The notes beneath the pieces were generated by a model that saw nothing but the letters and a program-made list of their open reading frames with translations, did no database searches and was not told the origin of the DNA. DNA of 64,000 nt from Ixodes scapularis (Eukaryota > Arthropoda > Arachnida > Ixodida > Ixodidae). The stretch spans positions 62,475,930 to 62,539,929 of the forward strand of contig NW_024609836.1 in the NCBI RefSeq assembly GCF_016920785.2, given 5' to 3'. Within the stretch, counting starts at the first letter, position 1. Every line of letters begins with the position of its first letter. Positions 22,729 to 33,620 of the stretch are shown piece after piece. The position numbers were made by a program, and so were the translations under genes.

Positions 22729-22935
22729 CTCCTACGTCATACAAAGGACACGCGGTGTTTGCTGCAGAGCCTCAAGCATACTCGAAGGCTTCACACATAT
22801 GCATATATGTGTTCTTCGAACTTGTTCTGCAGACAGTGTTTGTATGACCAATGTGGCCGCCCAGACAAGGAAGAAACACGCCACAGACAGTGACTGCAGA
22901 CTGGCTTTTGTATGATGAATTAAGAATGTGACCAC
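22729..22935. repeat. hairpin repeat, family of 1.5 and 33.5 kb
   Basis: CATACAAAGGACACGC at the left, a central ACACATATGCATATATGTG palindrome and ACAGTGTTTGTATGACC at the right. Ordered similarity to 1516-1745 and 33467-33620. Confidence 0.55.
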
Positions 22936-24157
22936 GGCTCAAAGGTGTCCTAATACAGACATAAATTAACATCTCATTTTTTGATATTATTTAACGCTTG
23001 TTGTTGTTGCTGTTTTTCTCACATATATAGCGTATTGTTTGCGATCTCGCTCGCTTTTGCGTGTAATATACATGTCTTTAGCCTTTGTTCCCGCATTCTT
23101 TTTCTTTTTCCCTTTTTAGTTTTGTCGCTCGCCTTGGCTATTCTTGCCATCTTGCGCGGCTTCCAACTTGCGTAGTTTGGCAGAAGTGCACAACATACCT
23201 GGAAAATCGAGGCTATAAAAAGAACCGGTGAGCGTTGGACACCTTTTACAGCTATTTCAAATGGTTTTTTTCTTCTTTTCTTTACATCCCCGTGGTGCTA
23301 GGTTTTCTTAATGCGTGTTCGTGTATTTATAGCTTATGTCGCCATGCCTCAGATCAAAGAATAGAAAGAAGTAGTAATAAATTAATAAATTGTACGAGTG
23401 CTGCTTTCGACGTTAATGCGGTTTCGAGCGGAGCAGAGCAGACGATGAGACAATTAATTGCGATATACGAAAACCCTGCAGCGAATGCCGAAGTGCGAAA
23501 AGGCATTTTAACACATAAACGCTATCTGGTTTGGTGAGAACAGGTATTAGCCTTATTTTTTCGATAAAAGACAAAAAAAAAAACTGTGGCAAAACTTTTT
23601 GAATACAACTGTTCTGGTTATCGTTTGAGATGGTTTGTCCGGAAGCTTGTTCTTGTTCAAACTCAGCCATGAAGGCTCAGCCTGTAGTAGCCTGGAAGTT
23701 ATACTCGGAGATATGCCGGTTGGGCTTGCCTGAATAATAGGTCACGAAATAACTGGCATCTATAATTTCCCGGGATTCTTCTTTGGTTTCACCAGTAAAA
23801 ACGTATAGACGTTTCGCCGCAGCTGTGCATGGGCGCCGCCATAACCGTCCTTCAGTTTTTGTTTTCTCTTATTCTGTTCACTTTACTTCATCATCACCAC
23901 AACAGGACCGGTTATTGCTACTTTAGGTGCTACTGTGTCTTTCACCCCAGTATATACCTTCGTAGAGGCTCGTCAACACCCGCTTCAGTGGCTCGGAATC
24001 TCGGTAAGACGAGAGAATGGCGGCAATGGCGGCTGTAATCTAGAGCGTGTGTAATGCGTCTATAAACCAACATGGTGTTTACGGGAAAGTTCGCGTTTGC
24101 TCGCACTTTCTGGCTCCGAAAAGAGGCTCCACGATGACAACACACACCATTCTCATT
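22936..24157. other. anonymous AT-rich DNA
   Basis: T-rich and A-rich stretches, no repeat partner in the window, no recognised exon. ATGGCGGCAATGGCGG at about 24016 is a YY1-like motif without other promoter support. Confidence 0.45.
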
Positions 24158-25411
24158 CAGTTTTGACCGTAACTTGAGCCAAGGTTTAAAAATATCTTGG
24201 TGTATTTTAGGAACGCGAAACCAAAGGAATAAGTTTGTTCATTGTTTGGAGCAAGTCAGTCTATTTTTGTATTTTGCCCAATTAACTAATTAATCAATAT
24301 TAATAAATGAATTTCTGAAATATTCAATTTACAGCAAAAGTTCCAATGACAAAGTTGTAGAGCATCCTCAGAAACATCCAATTCAGTGGTTTTATCAAGA
24401 AACCTTGTGGGAGACGAGGGTGAAAGACGAGGTAGAGGGCACGTGACAGGCGGTCGGCGGAGAAGTCACGAGCTGGCGCGAGACAGTGCGTGCTGAGCGA
24501 GGCTGGAGCTGGGCAGGAACGATGGAGCCCGTCTGCCTGGCCTGGTACATGGCGAACCCCGGAGCGGTCCACCAGCGAGGTTCGAAGTCCGGACCGGTGG
24601 AAACGGCGAGCCCTGGCCATACCGACCTGGACCATGACGATTCCGGAGTGGTTCCGCATCGAGAATCGGACTATGATAGCCCGGGACAGCCAGCCTACGC
24701 AGCGCTGGCGTGGGAAGGGTGATCCGCAGGCCTGGACACGGACTCCGACTGCGAGCTCTGAACGACGGGTGACAACCAGGGTCGGCGGGTCCGGAGTGCC
24801 GGCTCTCGAGGACGGGCAACCGGGAAGTACAGTAAGCCCATTCACTGTCTTTTCGTTGTGTTATGTCACTCCCTGGGTGACGAGCAAAGCGCATACCGAT
24901 CGGGTGGCGGCGATTATTAGTGGTTATCACCTTCATAAAGAACCCCACAACCTCTAAAACGGTTCGTTTTTACGGACTTACAAAAAAGTGCCTGAATTAC
25001 GAAAACAAAAAACGCAAATTTGGCAAGAGTGCTTTGTTCAGCATGCACGTGCTTATTCAAGTCACGGCTGAAAGCACTGCAATACAAGGTGCACATGCGC
25101 AAAGTCACATTTTGTTTTACAACTCGCAAATTTTTGGAAGCCCGTAAAAAATGTGTTAAAGTTTATTGATAAAAGCCACTGAATTATATGTTTACGAGGA
25201 CGCTCTACAACTTTGTCATTCAAACTTTTGCTCTAAATTGAATATTTCCGAAGTTACATAATTAATCTTAATTAATTTGTTAATTGGGAAAAATATAAAA
25301 AAATAGCCTAACTTTCTCCAAACAATGAACAATCTTATTCCTTTGGTTTCGTCATACTTGAATTCTCCAAATTATTTTTAAACCTTAGCTCAAGTTACGA
25401 GAAATATGCTG
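24158..25411. mobile_element. foldback element with ~230-bp inverted arms
   Basis: The left arm runs from CAGTTTTGACCGTAACTTGA to about 24400 and the right arm ends TCAAGTTACGAGAAATATGCTG. Arms share AAGGTTTAAAAATA, CCAAAGGAATAAG, TGTTCATTGTTTGGAG and CTACAACTTTGTCAT in inverted order. A solo LTR sits between the arms. No coding sequence is seen. Confidence 0.82.
24406..24949. repeat. solo LTR (about 544 bp)
   Basis: TGTGGGAGACG... ...AACCCCACA has the TG...CA ends of an LTR. The flanks duplicate ACCT (AACCT if the terminal A is shared): 24401-24405 and 24949-24953. It is GC-rich, unlike the foldback arms around it. No internal retroviral-type genes, so LTR-LTR recombination is the likely origin. 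Confidence 0.7.
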
Positions 25412-25664
25412 TATAGACCTTTTCTAAGGGTGCCGCCATCTTGAATTGTCGTCACTTCCAGTATGGGCGAAAACATTGTTTTGCCGTCGCCTCGCGAAAA
25501 GAATGCATTTAGGATATAAGCGTAACCGTCATCCATTCTCGTTTTGCCTCCCCTCTCTTTTTTTACTATTTGCAGGTTGAAATGTTTTATTATTTTTTTG
25601 TCGCCCATACCCGATAGGCCTATTAGGTAACTGGGAACGAGAGTACAGGAGAAAATGTATATAG
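25412..25664 (+). mobile_element. TATAGACC-family MITE, copy abutting the foldback
   Basis: TATAGACCTTTTCTAAGG at the left; GTCGTCACTTCCAGTATGGG and TGTCGCCCATAC form the inner inverted pair; right end GAAAATGTATATAG. Matches 38134-38386 throughout. It starts one base after the foldback ends. Confidence 0.85.
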
Positions 25665-25799
25665 TGCGATAATTATTGATTAGTGAGGGTTCTGCGTTGG
25701 TCAAAAACATACAAATAAGAGCGGGATTACACGCAGTTCAGTCGTGAAATTCGCAACTGATTAGGCCCGCGGATGTATGCCGTAATTCAAACTAATTAA

Positions 25800-25880
25800 A
25801 AAGTTTTAGGGAACTTTTTTTTTTTCACATCGTACCGTATAGGATGTGCTAACATGGTTCCCTAAAAATCTCTCTTAACT
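25800..25880. mobile_element. short deletion derivative of the TTTTAGGGAAC hairpin MITE
   Basis: AGTTTTAGGGAAC ... CACATCGTACCGTATAGGATGTG ... GTTCCCTAAAAATCTC retains only the outer arms of the family at 47345-47509. Confidence 0.6.
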
Positions 25881-26293
25881 TACCCCCTAACTGGCACGGT
25901 CACGGCGCTTTAAAATTTTCAAACACTCCAAACCGTTACTGATGGAGATGCAGCTATTCTCCACTTCTTCTTTGCACTCATGACCGTGAGCAAGATTCTG
26001 CTGATCCACCGTTTCTTTGACTATAGAAGGAAAGAAATGAAGAAATGCACCAATGTTCCTTTCCGAGGACGTTCTGGTCACTTTGATGCTAAAACGATTC
26101 TTCACTTGTCCCTCTACTGTCTTCCCCCTGCAACCTCTCCCCTGACAATCCGTGCCAACACGCACAAATTTAACCTTTTGTTTTTAAGCCTCTCCTTCTT
26201 TTCTTGGCTTTTTTGTATTATTTTCGTCGCAAGAAGGTGTCACTCAATTTACGGTTCGTTTATTTCGGACAGGATTAGCTTCTCGCCAACTTC

Positions 26294-26294
<1 letters not shown>

Positions 26295-26359
<65 letters not shown>

Positions 26360-26360
26360 A
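26295..26360. repeat. (TA)n(TG)n compound microsatellite
   Basis: About 26 TA dinucleotides followed by TG dinucleotides. Confidence 0.97.
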
Positions 26361-28466
26361 TATAAATTTTTTTGCTTTTTTTTGCTTTCTTTTTTCTTGT
26401 TAACAGCTAACCTTGAAAGAGTTAGGAGAAAGAGAGTCAGTGGGTCGGGAAGTCCCCGGCAGCTGTTTACGACATCCAGGAGTCGCCCTGCAGGGAGGGC
26501 GCCACGCGGCGGCTCTTCTGCCATGTGGCGAAGGAGCGAACAAGTAATCTAAAACCGAGGCTTTCAATCACTGCCAGTTATGCTTACCGACACGCTACGC
26601 AGTTCCCCCCCGTGTGGGGCCACTTCGCTGCTTCCTTTTAATTAACGTTGTTTTTTTTTCTTTGGCATTAAAAGGCAGTTGTCAGTTCGTTTTAAATGAA
26701 GCCTAAAGAAATCTACATTTTTGTTTTCCTTACTAGGGTAAGGTTCTCTCAATTGGCAAAGGTTTTCCCGATTTTTTTTAGACATTTTAGCAACTTGAGA
26801 ATTGTGTAAAATACCAAAATTGTAAGTGACACCGACCAAAATTTCTGCTGAGATATTGAGAAAGAGGGGAGAAGTGGACGTCATGGACGCCTGTTGCGGT
26901 GGCAGAGGCAACGACTGAGTTGCTTTTCTCGCTTCCTCCCGTTTTCGAAATCAGGATAAACAAAGAAAATGCATATGAATTTGAAGCAATAAAAATGCTA
27001 AATCAAATTTACATCAGCGTTCAATGGATTGCAAGAATTCTGGGAAGTTTTGGAACTTTGCACGTAATTTCCGAGGCGTAGGTATTCATTCACTTGCTTA
27101 GAAAATGCTCACCTGATCATATACGTATGACAAGACCATCCTCTAAAAAAAAGGACAAAAATCTTTCTGGAATTGCAGGATATTTTACAGCGTTTAGTTA
27201 CACTATTCTTTAGCGAAGCACAAATGTCCACAATATCCCCTGCACCCTTTTCTCTGTCCGGTGTCCCAAACACAACTTTCAAAACTGAAATACCTCTGGT
27301 GGCGGCTTGGTGAAACAACCCCAAATCGGAAGCGAGGCCCGAACGCGCGGGCATCTAAACAGGATGTACGTCATCCCAATATCTTAACAAACGCTTTTTT
27401 TTTTTTTTTTTTTTTTTTTTTTTCATGCACGGTGGACTGCTTATTTCGGGGATAGCCGTTTAATGCTTCTTTGTTTTATAAACCTCGGCTTTTTTAAGCG
27501 TCGTCCGTCGTCACTCCATGGCTGGCTGTGTCGAGTTTAACGACGCAGTTGCGGAGAACGCGATCGATAACTATTTTTAAACGGCAGGAAGACGAGTCGT
27601 GTGAGGCGGAAGAACGACACATCGGCGCGAGTTAGGGGGACTGTAAAATATTGTTGGAACAGAGTCAAGGTCAAGCACGGCGAGCCGCCGTAGTCACTTC
27701 TGAAAACGAGTAGCTCGAAGAAACATCCACACTTCTTGGCTCTTTGTTTTTGTCACCGGTGTATCAACGTCTCCTGCATAACAAGGCGGTAGTGCCAAAA
27801 TTGTGACGTCATAAACCGGAGGCCAGCAGCGGGTACTGATTGGACAGAAGTACCTCGCGTCAGCGTTCGGCTGGTACTAGTGTTCGTTTGGTGAAAACAC
27901 GAATCCCAGCCGAATGATGACGCAGCACTCGTATCCAATCCGGGCACCCCGCTGTCGGCCTTTACTGCCTGACGTATAAAATCAAGCCCATACGGCCTTG
28001 TTGTCTAGGGCGCGTTGGGTGTAATACGCTTCCCAGCTGCGTTCAAAGCGAGTCTGTTGTCCCCGACAATTTATTTCCTCGTGTGACGCGTTAGGTATAT
28101 TCATCTATGTTCGGCTGACAGCACGAAAACGTCCCAATAATTAAAAACGGGAATATTCGGGTCTCGTGTTTCGCCTATAGTCGTCTATACGTAACGTAGA
28201 GTTGCGTGCATTCCGACGCCTCATTATAACAAAGTAATGCCTTGGCCACAGCGAAACGTAGACAAGGTAAAACAAATTATGCGCTCGCGATGTTTGCGTA
28301 ATTACCAATTACGGCTTCCGCATTTTGACGACGTGTTTTCGCGAGCTCCAGCTAGCGTGTCGGGGCGCTTTCTAAGGTCTACCGAGCGGCTCGTTTATCA
28401 ACAAGCACGTTTGGGCGTGTGGTCGTGTGAGCCCCGCGTGCGCAGAGCTTCGTTTCTTATGTGGAA
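26361..28466. other. anonymous DNA
   Basis: Includes a T tract (about 27397-27423) and the hairpin listed at 27803-27977. The 60-codon open frame near 26899 has no recognisable domain and no splice support. Confidence 0.45.
27803..27977. repeat. imperfect hairpin with CRE-like site, followed by TATAAAA
   Basis: GTGACGTCATAAACCGGAGGCC at the left pairs loosely with GGCCTTTACTGCCTGACGTA at the right; the inner pair is GTTCGGCTGGTACTAGTGTTCG against CACGAATCCCAGCCGAA. TATAAAA starts at about 27977. It is probably a MITE; a promoter is an alternative. Confidence 0.5.
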
Positions 28467-28677
28467 TAGACCAATCTCGCCAGCCAGTTTCGCTACGCTG
28501 CGGCTGCGACCTGCATCGTGGGAATGGTGGTCCTTCTGCACGCTCGACAACCCCCGCTGTGGCTGTCCGCGAGCACGTGAGACGAGACTTTCCCGCCTTC
28601 ACTGCCGCCTGCCTCCTGTGAACCAGAGTTATATGTCGTTGTCACACATGCGTGGAACTGTTAGTGAGATTGGTTTA
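28467..28677 (+). mobile_element. TAGACCGATC MITE, copy 2
   Basis: TAGACCAATCTCGCC and GTGAGATTGGTTTA ends, flanked by GGAA/TTCC symmetry. Same orientation as copy 1 at 19536, more diverged inside. Confidence 0.82.
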
Positions 28678-29269
28678 TTCCCTAGCGGTTTTAGAGCGAT
28701 CCTAAATTGCTGCATGCTCGCGCCTTTGCTCCGAAACCACTTCGAATTCACCGAGGGAATTTCCCATCAAAGTGCGCAGCTTATACGCATTCCACGTTTC
28801 ACGGCCTGCGCCACTGCCTTTCGATGTTAGTTGCTAGCCTAGAAGTCGTTTGCTTTGGTTGCAACGTCCTGTTTTATCGATATCGTTTATCTCCTTTTGA
28901 AAATGCATACCACATACACGTGGACATATGTCTAGTGGACTTTATATATTGTATTACAACCTAGTGCAACCTTGCAATAGATGAAGTGCAGCCCCCCAAA
29001 AACAAGTATAACCTCTCAATCACTTTCTTCTCCGTAAAATCCGATCGGAAGTTGCTGTTTAAGTTAGCTTTAACTATATATTACTCCTTTACTTGCCACT
29101 AAAGGCAGGTTCGCACTGAAGTCGCTGGATTCTGGGAAACTAGCGCAAGCTCCCGTATGGTCGCCATTTTGGTTCATGAAATGATCAGTTTCTCCTTGGT
29201 CACTCCATTCTTGGTGAGCCGATTCAAACTCCCGGTGACATGTTACTTTACAAAGGCATTTTTCGTATA
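28678..29269. other. anonymous DNA
   Basis: No repeat partner or gene recognised upstream of the LTR element. Confidence 0.45.
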
Positions 29270-29274
29270 CCAAG

Positions 29275-29694
29275 TGTTAAGTAACGAAGGATTTTGTTAG
29301 AAATAAGTAAGATCTATTTTGGAAAAGTCTATCTTTCTACAGTTGCGTCGGCAGTGTTTTTTTTTTTTTTTTTATCTGTTTATGTTTGTGTCTGCATTTT
29401 TTGGGCGTCTTTCGCCCCCACGCGCGGGCGGCTTCGAGTAGCTGCGGGGGGTCGGTGGAGAAGAGTCGGACCCCGGTCGTTAAGAAACGTCTCGGGTTTC
29501 GAGAGGAAATGCGGGGAGAACACGTATGCGGAGCGGCTTGCGGTTTTTAACCGAATGTGTCCAGCGGGATCGAACAACTTTTAGTTTTTTTGGTTTTTTT
29601 TCTTGTTCGACTTCCCGGGGGACTACCATCGGGCGAACACCATCATCGGTCGTCACCATCCTGACCGGGCCCCCTCCCCCTCGGAAAGTTGACT
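29275..29694 (+). repeat. 5' LTR of the TRIM-like element
   Basis: Starts TGTTAAGTAACGAAGG, ends GGAAAGTTGACT. Aligned end to end with 30018-30439, with scattered substitutions and small indels, so the insertion is not very recent. Confidence 0.9.
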
Positions 29695-29712
29695 GGCGCA
29701 GTCGACAGGATC
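29694..29712 (+). other. putative tRNA primer-binding site
   Basis: TGGCGCAGTCGACAGGAT begins at the LTR end, the position and TGG start expected for a sequence complementary to a tRNA 3' CCA end. The tRNA identity is not assigned. Confidence 0.65.
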
Positions 29713-30017
29713 CTGCTGACTTCCTGCGACGGGCGGTGAGCAAAAACGACGGCATCAACGGAGGCAGGCGGAGCGTACCTGGGATCCATGGGACAAGAGT
29801 TTCGTCTGCTGGATTGCGGACAAGGGTCCCGTCTGCTGGACTGCGGACAAGGGTCGCTCCTGCCGGAGTGAGGACCGTGGCAATATCTACGTGAGACGCC
29901 CGGGGGGTAGAGCTCCTTTGTTGTTATTTTGTTTTTGTATGCTACGCGTCTGTCTCGGAAAGGGGGACAGATGTTGCGCGAACAGCAAGTGTACTTGCAA
30001 CATTCTTGGTGGGGAGG

Positions 30018-30439
30018 TGTTAAGTAACAAAGGATTTTGTTAGAAATAAGTAAGATTTGTTTCGGAAAAGTCTATCTTTCTACAGTTGCGTCGGCAGTGT
30101 TTTTTTTTTTTTTTATCTGTTTATGTTTGTGTCTGCATTTTTGGGCGTCTTTCGCCCCCACGCGCGGGCGGCTTCGCGTAGCCGCGGGGGGTCGGTGGAG
30201 ACAAGTCGGACCCCGGTCGTTAAGAAACGTCTCGGGTTTCGAGAGGCGGTGCGGGGAGAACACGTGTGCGGAGCGGCTTGCGGCTTTTAACCGAATGTGT
30301 CCAGCGAAATCGAACAACTTTTAGTTTTTTTTTTTTTTTTTCTTATTTGACTTTTCGGGGGACTTGCATCGGGCGGATATCATCATCGGTCGTCACCATC
30401 CTGACCGGTCCCCTCTGCCCTCCCCATGGAAAGTTGACT
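30018..30439 (+). repeat. 3' LTR of the TRIM-like element
   Basis: Starts TGTTAAGTAACAAAGG after a purine tract, ends GGAAAGTTGACT, then the TSD. Confidence 0.9.
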
Positions 30440-30444
30440 CCAAG

Positions 30445-30810
30445 ACACACACCTGCAAAACAAGCGCGCATCTTCGCACTGCCACCACTTGTGGCATCGG
30501 TGCTTGGCGACATTGAAAAGATGATTTCTCAGCCTTGAAATACGTAAGAAGAACAGTACCATTGGAAGAGATCTGTAGAAATAAGCATGATTCATTAGGT
30601 GATTGCATACAGGGGCATACGCAGTGCCAAAGACCAGCAACGCTTTCGGTACAATAGTTCAGAACGACCCTTTCGAAGCTTCGAAGATTTGAAAGTACGG
30701 AAATGGCGATTGCCATAGCAACAGAAACCGATCAGCCAATCGCTTTTTGGGGTTTCGGTCATCTGTATGGTAGTGTGCGTTTGAGCCCTGTTAGCAGGCA
30801 GGGATGACAA
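30445..30810. other. anonymous DNA
   Basis: Nothing recognised between the LTR element and the next MITE. Confidence 0.45.
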
Positions 30811-31024
30811 TAGACCGATCTCACCAAGCGTTCGGCGCATGCGTGACGCGTCCATAACTTTAGTTCACATAAGACGAAAGGCAGTGCACAAGAGGGTTCG
30901 TGCTGTCTCGTGCTCCACACGCGCAGAGTTCCAGCGAAGTTGTCGCACGTGCAGAAAAACTAAAGTTCCCTAGATGCATTGCGGCAGCGGTCGCGTAGTC
31001 AAACCGGATGGTGACATCGGTCTA
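30811..31024 (-). mobile_element. TAGACCGATC MITE, copy 3, reversed
   Basis: TAGACCGATCTCACC at the left, GTGACATCGGTCTA at the right. The interior matches copy 1 in reverse complement (CATAACTTTAGTT, GTTGTCGCACGTGCAG). Confidence 0.86.
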
Positions 31025-31683
31025 TTGGGCTACTTTTCCCAGGATATAGTGACTTCAGTTCACACACACACGTTTTCTTACGCTACGTATAAAATTATAA
31101 ATCACCGAAATATTCGTGTTTAGAATGCCGTGTGCACGACCTCTCCTTGAACTGGTATCCCACACTTCCAACGAAGCACAGAGGTCCCGGAGACTTGTGG
31201 CGCAAGCCGACGTAAGCTTTCGTGTACGTGTAACGTAAGAAAATGGAGCTGTATGAACCGGCCTTATTACGAAGGAGCGAGCATCGAGAGACCCCTCCAG
31301 CCGACATTGGACAGGAAACAGGTCTAAACAAGCAGGGGCGGCGTGCGCGCTGCAAGCGCCCGGCCGTCGACATTGATTAAGTGCGGGTCTTCAGCTCCGA
31401 ACGTAATAGCGGCGCATCGTATGTCACCCGGCATAATTTGTGCTGCCGGCGTCGATGTGTTCGGCACGTCGTCCCTCTCTCAGCGGTGTGTCGGACCTCG
31501 AAGTTCCGTCCCCGTCTGCATAGGCAATGAGGAGGTACCGCCGGCACGAGAGCCGCCGATGACCTTGAACGACCTTGAACTCGCACACGCGCTACCTGCT
31601 GAGAGGAGAAAGTGTTCTTATAGGTGGGTTTGTATGCCGCCCTAAGTGGCGTCTACTCCTTTCCTGAGTACTTTACTTGGGTT
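31025..31683. other. anonymous DNA
   Basis: No repeat partner in the window and no convincing exon. Confidence 0.45.
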
Positions 31684-33338
31684 TATACACCAACTCAACT
31701 CTCCTACGTCACGCCGCGGTGGTGGCGCGCCGGACGCACTTCCGGTCTAGGGCGGTGGGCAGAAGTCGCCGTGCCAGACATGCATTCCTGTGTTCCTTTG
31801 GAAGAAACGAGACAAAAAGCCTGCCTTTTTGTAAAAATACTGCGACGGGGGCTGTACTAAGAGAGTCTGGAAAGGTTTGAAGATCAGTTTTCATGTGTTT
31901 TTGCCCCCTCCGTTCGTCCGAGAACGTGGATAGTAGCCGTGAAAAGGGCAAACCAGCCGCTGTCGAACTACGATTGCGTGTGCGGGCAACACTTTGTGGT
32001 CGCCAGATGTATTTGCTTTGTTCCAACATGAACGAGAGGAAACCGCCAAGTTGTCCGAACCACCCGCGGGTTCAGTGCGTCTTCAAATTCATACGGCCGC
32101 CTGATCGTTCGAACTCTCGTCTGCTCTTTCAAACTTGTCTGCTTTTTGTCGTCTGCTCGTTCAAACAAAAGCGGCCCGTAGAACAAACTTTGACCGGGTG
32201 ATTGCAATAAGAAGTAATTGCAGGCCTCAGAAGACTTAAGTAGGCTCGGTGTAAACAGTAGATACAAGATGTTGATCATTGGTACCGGTGGCCATCACCG
32301 ACTTGTTACGCTTGGTCTGTTCCGGCTTCCGATTTTCAGTATCGACGTCGATCGTCGCCCTACCTTCTACACTTTTGCAGCACGAGCAACGTCGCTACCT
32401 AAAATAGCTAAAAGAATCTCATCATGGTTTTGGCATCCATTCTGCGGCGTTCATGCGAATGAATCGCCGCACGTCAAAGTATTTACGTATGTTTAGCGGC
32501 CGTAACGAGCCTTGATAGTTTCGCTCAGGCTATTAAAGTGGCAAGACATTGCGATGAGGAAGTAGAATCGATAATTCCAACGCGAAAAAGAGTATGCAGA
32601 CTCACACAGACGCCGACAACGTGACATTCGAATGGTTTGTTGACGCGGGACGCAGTGCTTCTTGCCCGTACTCCATTACGCATGCGTTCGAACTGTCGTC
32701 TGCTCTTTCAAACTTGGCTGCTTTTTGTCGCCAGCTCATTCAAACGACAGCGGCCCATAAACCAAACGTTGACCCGGTAATTGCGATACGAACTAAGTGC
32801 AGGCCTCAAAACACTTTTGAAGTTTGGTTGGGGTAAGTGCTAAGTGTAAACAGATACAAGAAGATATTGATCATTATTGTTACGAGTGGCCATCACCGAT
32901 TTGTAATGCCCGATTCTACTTGCGGTTTTCAGTATCGACGTCCACCATCTCAGATACGGTCCACGCTTTTGCAGTCCGAGCAACGTCGCGTCTGAAAACA
33001 GCGAGCAGAATCTGATCGTGGGAGTCAGGCTTTAGCGCCCATTTTGCGGCGTCCACGTGAAATGAATCGCCGCGCGTCACATTATTCACGCAAAGTTTTG
33101 CCTCGTTAGTTTTGTTGAAGCCGCTCAAGTAGTCAGACATTGTTAGGAGGACGTAGAATCAACAATTCCAACGCGAAAAAGAGCACGGGGACTCCCACCG
33201 ACGCCGACAGCAACGCAATTCAATGGTTTGTTTATGGGCGATGGCGGGCTTCTTGTCCACCATCCACCGCGCATGCGCGGCGCCGGTGGCGTCCACTAGG
33301 GGCGCTCCGGTTTGTTTGTAAACATGAGTTGGTGTATA
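31684..33338 (-). mobile_element. TATACACCAACTC TIR element, complete copy X
   Basis: Exact 13-bp terminal inverted repeats TATACACCAACTC (31684-31696) and GAGTTGGTGTATA (33326-33338). TA at both ends fits a TA target duplication. Read on the minus strand it has unit 1 with the small ORF, unit 2, a diverged copy of unit 1, then a distinct tail. Unit boundaries are marked by repeats of CGTCTGCTCTTTCAAACTTG. Copy Y at 53513-63863 has the same order. No transposase recognised. X holds the uninterrupted target site (TGGTGGAC, complement of 32940-32947) of the insertion seen in Y. Confidence 0.85.
32916..33140 (-). CDS. small conserved ORF of the TIR element, copy X
   Basis: 74 codons, starting MSDYLSGFNKTNEAK and containing LCVNNVTRGDSFHVDAAKW and VDVDTENRK. 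It matches the ORF in copy Z residue by residue over most of its length, and copy Y up to the insertion point. No known domain. The diverged second unit of X (32218-32496 region) no longer encodes it. Coding status is uncertain; see the entry for copy Z. Confidence 0.35.
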   Translation of the reverse strand: MSDYLSGFNKTNEAKLCVNNVTRGDSFHVDAAKWALKPDSHDQILLAVFRRDVARTAKAWTVSEMVDVDTENRK

Positions 33339-33466
33339 TTAACCTGGTTGGTAACCCGTTTTTAACGCGATCTTTAAGGGGGTCTTCCTCGGTCTTGTAG
33401 GCAGCATGCGTCTTGTCGGGGAGAAAGTCCTAGGCGATCGCCAAGGACTTCGGGAGAATCACCAAG

Positions 33467-33620
33467 GCGTATACATCATACAAAAGGCACGCTGTTCGCT
33501 GCGGACTTGATGACAAACTTATTTGCGGACACGCCTAAGCATGTTTGAATCATGTGTGCTTCTTGCATATATGTATATATATCAAACATGTCTGCACACT
33601 GCCTTTGTGCGCTGTATTCG
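33467..33620. repeat. hairpin repeat, family of 1.5 and 22.7 kb
   Basis: CATACAAAAGGCACGCTGTT, then AAGCATGTTTGAATC, a central TATATGTATATATA stretch, and CAAACATGTCTGCACACTG. Confidence 0.5.

Larger units (their letters stand above)
29275..30439 (+). mobile_element. small non-autonomous LTR element (TRIM-like) with TSD CCAAG
   Basis: Two direct LTRs of about 420 bp (29275-29694 and 30018-30439) bound only about 323 bp. A perfect 5-bp duplication CCAAG flanks the element (29270-29274 and 30440-30444), proving integrase-type insertion as a unit. A primer-binding-like site follows the first LTR and a purine tract (GGTGGGGAGG) precedes the second. No gag or pol fits, so it depended on proteins from another element. 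The internal region has three ~30-bp tandem units (GGACAAGGGTC...). Confidence 0.92.

Noticed and set aside
23781..24050. GGCGGCAATGGCGGC as a gene start
   Set aside because: No open frame of interest follows and no promoter elements surround it.
31709..32130. Tail of TIR element X read as a THAP domain (TWIVAVKR ... VCGQHF)
   Set aside because: The W and C-x-x-H spacing is suggestive, but the N-terminal C-x2-4-C pair and the AVPTIF-type block are missing, and the frame differs between X and Y.
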